A stretch of DNA of 64,000 nucleotides from Aureobasidium sp. EXF-3400 (Eukaryota > Ascomycota > Dothideomycetes > Dothideales > Saccotheciaceae), in NCBI GenBank assembly GCA_024195585.1, contig SWBL01000047.1, positions 62,001 to 126,000 of the forward strand. Direction: 5' to 3'. Under the pieces are notes generated by a model. The model ran no database searches. It was not told the origin of the DNA and worked only from the letters and a program-made list of their open reading frames with translations. This document shows positions 58,879 through 64,000 of the stretch, in pieces. The position numbers and the translations under genes were made by a program. The first letter of the stretch is position 1. Each line of letters begins with the position of its first letter.

Positions 58879-59933
58879 ATGTCAGCCGAAGACGCATTCA
58901 CGTTCTTGCCGCAGGGCGCTATCATTCAAGAGTTTCGCGTTGCGGGGCACAACATTGTCCAAGGTTTCCCTACTGCGGAGCCTTACAAGACCAAGAATTC
59001 GGCCTACTTTGGTGAGACCATCGGACGTGTCGCAAACCGTATCAAGAATGCCGAAATTCAAAACCTGAACGGAAAATCCTACAAGCTCACAGCAAACAAC
59101 GGACCCAACGCCCTTCACGGAGGCCCCGCTGGCTGGGGCAAGAGAATCTTCGATGGACCTACCCCTGTCAACAGGAATGGAACAGAAGCCGTTCAATTCA
59201 AGTATCTGAGCAAGGACGGCGAGGAGGGTTATCCTGGAACAGTGGAGCTTCGCGTCTGGTATATCGCAAGCAAAAAGAACGATGGCGGTGTCGACAAGAC
59301 GCAACTCGAGATCGAGTACGAGGTTGAGCTCGTCGGCGATGAAGTCGAAGAGACGTTAGTTTCGGTTACCAACCACAGGCAAGTCACCAACGCATCGTGC
59401 GTGATATGCAGTAGCTCATGCAGAACAACAGCTACTTCAACATTTCCGGAAAGGACACGATCGAGGGCACTGAAGCTACTCTGATGACCGATCAGTTCAT
59501 GGTCGTGGATGATACAGACATCCCAACTGGCGAGATTAAAGCTTTCCCTGGTGTTGAAGCCGAGAAGTCCTTCACACTAGGCGCCGTCGACCCTGATATC
59601 GACCACTGTTTCGTCATCAACACTGATGCTTCAAGCATACCCCTTGACACAAGATCGGAGCCTCTACGCAAGCTATGTTCATTCTTCCACCCCACCACAA
59701 AGCTTCATTTTGAGGCACTTAGCACCGAACCTGCCTTCCAATTCTACACTGGCAAGTACATTGACATCCCGGCTGTAGACGGCGCACCTGCACGCGGTGC
59801 TCGTGCCGGTTTCTGCGTTGAGCCCAGCCGTTACATTGATGCTGGAAACAACGATAAGTGGAAGAAGATGGTTCTTTTGAAGAAGGGTCAAACTTATGGA
59901 AGCAAGATCATCTACCGTGGATGGAAGGAGTGA
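58879..59933 (+). CDS. Aldose 1-epimerase (galactose mutarotase)
   Basis: Two exons: 58879-59378 and 59432-59933 (333 aa, as expected). It interconverts alpha and beta anomers of hexoses. Active-site residues line up with the bacterial enzyme: H80 in NALHGG, H166 in TNHSYFN, D224 in DHCF and the general base E297 in GFCVEPSRY. The intron has a GC donor (59379-59380); the acceptor at 59430-59431 restores TNH-SYFN exactly, which no GT donor does. No signal peptide, so it is cytosolic. Confidence 0.94.
59379..59431 (+). other. GC-AG intron in the aldose epimerase gene
   Basis: The donor reads AG/GCAAGT and the acceptor AACAACAG. It is the only splice that restores the family's NHSYFN motif. It is the second GC-AG intron in the window. 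Confidence 0.85.
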
Positions 59934-62258
59934 TCGCCGTCATCAGCTGCGGTTTGACACCATGTGCGACCCTTAAGGGATCTCGGTACAGGGCGGCTGT
60001 CATGTACATCATAGTTCTACATCATGAAATGTCCACGAATCTATCTTCGATACTATGCTTCAAAACCTCCGGAACATGCTTTGACGTGAATCTTCGAAGA
60101 GGTGAAGATAAGCTGGAAGTCGCAAACGTTTGTCATTCCAGCAAGCAATTTCTTGATTGGGACTGTTAACCACGATCGAGGCATCTACTCTTGACCTCGT
60201 CGGCTGCGCTTGCACCGAAATGCACCTCTTGCCTGTTCCTGGCAGAATGCGTATGATATGGTCTCCGCTATCCGATCCCAAAGAAGTGGTCTCAGCCTCG
60301 GCCGGTAGCGATTCCCGATCCAACGATGGTGAGGGCTGTTATTGACAATTCTTCGATACCGTGTATTGGCTCGACTTCCATCGGAAGTCGGTGGTGATTG
60401 ACTCTCAAGGGACGGTAACGGGGTCATATCGGGATGTGAGTCGACAGACACCTTTCCGACATGTGTGCAGAGATCAAAACAAGGAGACAAAGGCCAACTC
60501 ATGTGTGGTGCATTGGTCTCCTGGCTGAACAAAACTCTAATTATTCTAATAGTCGACGCCACTAACACCGCTCTTTTAAGCATACCGTTAGCTGCTCCCA
60601 ACGGCCCTTCAGCGAGAGAACGCAGGTTTGAGTTCAGGTTCCTAGAGTTGAAAATGATGATCTTTTTCTTCTGGTGACGTTGGCATAGGTACGAGCAAGC
60701 GGGTAGAGGTTCTAATTGTGTGCCGAACAGTCTCTAGAGTTTGCGATAATCTGGCTCGAGAATACTGTACAGGGTCGTGGACAAGTTTTGACCGATCCGA
60801 GGAATATTCGTCCATCATGTCGCGTAGCAAAATGCTAGTTGTGATACATGTGCAACATGTCTACCAGTAGCGCCTCGGCTGTGACTTGTTCCGCGTTCGA
60901 AGTCATGTCGATGTTTCTGTACCTCGTCAACTTACCCATGATACCTGGTCCTCACCAGAAAATCAAGGCTCTGCGTGCGCGGACTGTTGACTACAATGGT
61001 CTACGACTGCAGATCGCAAGCTCTAGAATTCATACTTTTTCACACTGTTGAATGTCACTGAGACATCTCTACTCTTCTGAATGTACAGATCAGACAAACC
61101 ACACCCGACATCCGCCGGTTGAAAGCACCACGAATCTGTTGCAACAGAGAATCATCCCCTAGTCACATTGAGCAAGTAGAAAGGAGTTCTCTCAAGTCAA
61201 ACGCGTACAAATGAAGTAGGGAGGCAGTGACATCATGATCCCTTAGGATCGTCCGCGGGCACTAACGAGAGGGAGATCGACATGATCATCTCTCGGCACT
61301 CGCCTCGGCTTGACCGCTTGGGTATCAATTCACATGGCAGCAGACTCCACCTGTTTGTCCATCGTCTTTTGGGTCACTGCATGGCAGCTGGCCGCGTGTC
61401 TCCCCTCACGCATTCCCAAGCTCCAACGCGACCATCCCCTGATGAACCTTCTCGCAATGTCATTGTTGTCTGTGTGCCTGTGGGGTTCATCAAATTTTTG
61501 AGACACAAGCATCCCGTCACAATCAAGGCATATTAGGAAGTTTGTGATGCTCCGATCTCACCAGCAAAACAGCAATGCACGACTGATCAGGGGAGATGCA
61601 GCAGGGCAGGACGCGCCACAGCGGCCACACCGAACCTTCTGTACCTTCTTTTTGCCAAACCCAGCCTCCCGCCGAAGGAGAGCCTTTTGCACTATTGCAG
61701 AAACAGGCAATCGGGTCTCCAGAATGCAAGGAAAAATGCTTCGACACAACAACAACCCTGGTTCAAGATCAGACGGATGCCTCCGAGGTTCGGGCTTTCC
61801 AGTTTTCCCCTTGCAACGGCGGTCAGCTACTGCTCTCAATTATTTTTGTCCAATGCACACACAACAAATCAAATAACGTGGAACACACAAGTCTCACAAG
61901 TTGCAACGGAGAAAACTCCTTTGGGCTCTTCGATCCGTGTCATTGTGTCTAGCGAATTTTAAACAAGGAACTCAGTAGGCACATGCAACTCTATTACCAA
62001 CGTCATGCCTCCCCCTCATGTGGATGCGTGGTTCCTCCACCACCTCTTCTCGGATTGGCGTTCAGCTGTATACTTCCAATCAAGTTCTGGTCAAGCGCAT
62101 CCTTGGTTATTTCCTCCAGTCAGCGACTCGCGCAAGATGAAGGAAACAAGATAGGTAACACCCCATCTACATTAATCTTTGCAGATCTTCGTGTTCCCTC
62201 CCCTCAATGATCCTGCACGTGGGCATTCGTAATGCTTGCTCCACTCTCAACAGCAGCC

Positions 62259-62289
62259 AAATGCCTTGACGTACCTCTAAATGCCTTGA
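62259..62289 (+). repeat. Short direct repeat, 20-base spacing
   Basis: The 11-base word aaatgccttga occurs at 62259-62269 and 62279-62289, with similar flanks, giving an imperfect 20-base tandem pair. Confidence 0.8.
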
Positions 62290-62320
62290 TATACCGCCAT
62301 ACCACGAAACCAACAAGCAT

Positions 62321-62334
62321 ACGTACGTACGTAC
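62321..62334. repeat. ACGT tetranucleotide run
   Basis: Three and a half ACGT units in a row, a self-complementary array, followed by a tacctatc/aataggta inverted pair (62333-62350) that could form a hairpin. Confidence 0.85.
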
Positions 62335-63095
62335 CTATCTCAATAGGTAGCTTGCAAGGTCGGGATCTCGAGATGATGAAATCCCCTCACACCAAGTAAA
62401 ACATACCTTACTCTCCTCAATCTCCGCGCTGAAGCTCCGCGGCTCCGCACCAGTGTCTTCTCCAGTAGTGTTGGAGAACCCATGGGAACAATGATGAACA
62501 CTGTCAAAAACAACCCGAAACCTTCTAGCACTTCCTCGCACCGCTCGGAAAATATCCCTCGGACCGTGGACGGCCACATCAGTAATCACTTGATCCTCCA
62601 TTCCCGAGATGATCTCTGTCCCTATGTTTCTAGCCTTCTTCCGAATGAGAAAAATGGCAATTAGAGCCTCTGTCAGACCCATGCGTTTCCAGGGAGATTT
62701 TTGACTCTTACCTGACATGCACATGTTAATAGCAACTATGACGTTCTTCACTAAAGTCAAACCTGAGGAAACCTTATCGTTCCCAGAGCATCACCACGAT
62801 CCAACACGTTCGGCAGATACTATCTGAACTTTGCCGAACCAGTTCCACGTCAGTCCATCCTTGATCAATCATACACATTGTTTTTGAGATGTTCATTTTT
62901 ATTCAAAGCTGCTGTCTACAGATACTGTATCGTCATTCCATTGAGTGCTCTTCTGCTCGTTTGTGGTCTCTCGATGTGCTCTTCATCTCGTCCCCCGTCC
63001 TCTAAGCTGCCGTGTATAGTCATGTATCCTCAAAAATGAAAATCTATATACCTTAACCTTCTGCCCAACCATGGTCAGAAAAAGCATGCATAACA

Positions 63096-64000
63096 TCAAT
63101 CGCGAGAGTAGAGGCTGTCTGCAAGCCAATTGTCAAACTCAACATCTCTTTCTCTGTGCTGTCTCTTGGCCGCCTGGCGGCTGCGATGACTGAGAGAACG
63201 AATTATCTCGCCGCCTTTAATCCACATGTGTCTCAAGCGTTCGGCGACACGCTTCACACGGAACTCAACTCGGCCCATACCGACCATACCATCGTAGTTC
63301 TGAGGCGTGACAGGTTCGGTGAAGCGGTCGTCAAATAGTGAGCCGGTAGTGCGAACATTTGAAGGTCGGCCATATTGATCTAGAGACCGGCCTCTGTGAG
63401 CGTCCAACGACTGTGAATAGGTCACAGGAACATGTCCATTTGGAATCTTCGATGACTTGTCTCGGAAAGATGTGATTTGTTTGCGGAATGAACCACGATG
63501 CTCATCACCATGTTCTTCTTCTGTCGAATCCGAGAAGAAAGATCGCACGTCTTCTATGTTCATTATGTGTGGTGATTGCAGGCTTGTGGACGGATATCTG
63601 TCTCCGGGACTTGCTCTTCCAGCGAGGGCGCCTTCTTGAACGGTGGTACTAGACTGCACGCGCGTACTCAATCCAATCCGGCGAGACAAAGATCCGATCA
63701 GTGATTTCTTGGAAGATTTGCGATCATGAAGTGTCAGAACAGTTGGAGTGATGGTCTCGCTGTTCGAGGCTAAAGGCGAAGAAGGAAGAGTGCTGTCTGG
63801 ATCTAGAGTCTCTTCTGTTTCGCTCTTGGTCTTGATAGATTCTCGGCTTTGTCTCTGAATGAGCTTAGGCGGAGAAGAGTGACGACGAAGCACTGGTGTG
63901 GGAAAGTCGATTTTGATGCCAGGACTGTTGCCACACCAAGGGTAACTCTCTTCAAGATTCCAAGGTCTCAAGTTCTGTGTAGAAAGCACGAGAGAATGTC
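63096..64000 (-). CDS. Unknown protein, partial (cut by right edge)
   Basis: The minus-strand frame ends with a stop at 63096 and is open to the window edge or nearly so. No ATG starts it convincingly; a pyrimidine-rich CTTTCTACACAG at about 63975-63986 looks like a splice acceptor, so an upstream exon probably lies beyond the window. The visible 290 residues are Ser/Arg-rich and likely disordered, with a conserved-looking tail: VEFRVKRVAERLRHMWIKGGEIIRSLSHRSRQAAKRQHRERDVEFDNW split here into basic helix and acidic end. I do not recognise the family. Confidence 0.65.
   Translation of the reverse strand, partial: HSLVLSTQNLRPWNLEESYPWCGNSPGIKIDFPTPVLRRHSSPPKLIQRQSRESIKTKSETEETLDPDSTLPSSPLASNSETITPTVLTLHDRKSSKKSLIGSLSRRIGLSTRVQSSTTVQEGALAGRASPGDRYPSTSLQSPHIMNIEDVRSFFSDSTEEEHGDEHRGSFRKQITSFRDKSSKIPNGHVPVTYSQSLDAHRGRSLDQYGRPSNVRTTGSLFDDRFTEPVTPQNYDGMVGMGRVEFRVKRVAERLRHMWIKGGEIIRSLSHRSRQAAKRQHRERDVEFDNWLADSLYSRD

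Larger units (their letters stand above)
59934..63095. other. Long gene-poor region
   Basis: This gap of 3.2 kb has frames up to 141 codons on both strands, none with a recognisable domain, and no tRNA or long repeat. It contains small direct repeats and an ACGT run near 62.26-62.34 kb. Part of it may be the promoter or 3' end of genes not visible here. Confidence 0.5.

Noticed and set aside
62335..62760. 141-codon minus-strand frame
   Set aside because: It overlaps the ACGT repeat area and shows no recognisable motif or conserved splice sites.
1..64000. CRISPR arrays, insertion sequences, phage genes and bacterial operons
   Set aside because: None seen. Introns and gene families show a fungal nuclear genome, and no repeats with regular spacers or terminal inverted repeats with a transposase were found.

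Overview
The window is nuclear DNA from a filamentous ascomycete (Pezizomycotina; Dothideomycetes is my guess, not shown). Most genes carry introns of about 45-60 bases with GTAAGT-type donors and CTAAC-like branch sites. The protein set fits this: an Argonaute, Zn2Cys6 regulators, RNA14, DOP1, UNC50/GMH1, DPM3, OXR1 and mitochondrial IF-2. There is no operon logic. I rebuilt gene models by hand from reading frame, splice signals and protein family motifs, and exon junctions were checked for phase. There is one clear tRNA gene, tRNA-Gly(GCC).

Layout. 0.35-19 kb: a run of enzyme genes that looks like an aromatic or ring-compound catabolic cluster. It holds a flavin monooxygenase fused to an acetoacetate-decarboxylase-like domain, a fumarylacetoacetase, an MFS transporter, a thioredoxin-like protein, an aldehyde-dehydrogenase-like protein without its catalytic cysteine, a small orphan protein, a cupin, a CocE/NonD-type hydrolase, a LigB-type extradiol dioxygenase, a transcription factor with both C2H2 fingers and a Zn2Cys6 cluster, and a GFA-family protein. 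19.3-33.2 kb: housekeeping genes (SmgGDS-like armadillo protein, DPM3, a disordered protein, a haloacid dehalogenase, tRNA-Gly, PDAP1-like protein, mitochondrial IF-2, UNC50). 33.6-53.7 kb: RNA14, a single-exon Argonaute with a complete slicer tetrad, a small mitochondrial-type membrane protein, a Ser/Thr-rich secreted protein, OXR1 and the very large DOP1. 53.7-64 kb: gene-poor DNA with a Zn2Cys6 regulator, an aldose 1-epimerase and the 3' part of an unrecognised gene cut by the right edge.

How the genes may work together (inference). A ring could be hydroxylated by the flavin monooxygenase, opened by the LigB dioxygenase, and the product cleaved by the fumarylacetoacetase, the ADC-like domain and/or the CocE hydrolase. 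The MFS protein would handle import or export and the dual zinc-finger protein regulation. The substrate cannot be read from the sequence. This cluster is the best candidate for an undescribed system here. Secondary points of interest are a CCHC zinc knuckle in mitochondrial IF-2, the ALDH pseudoenzyme, a start-stop uORF, and two GC-AG introns.
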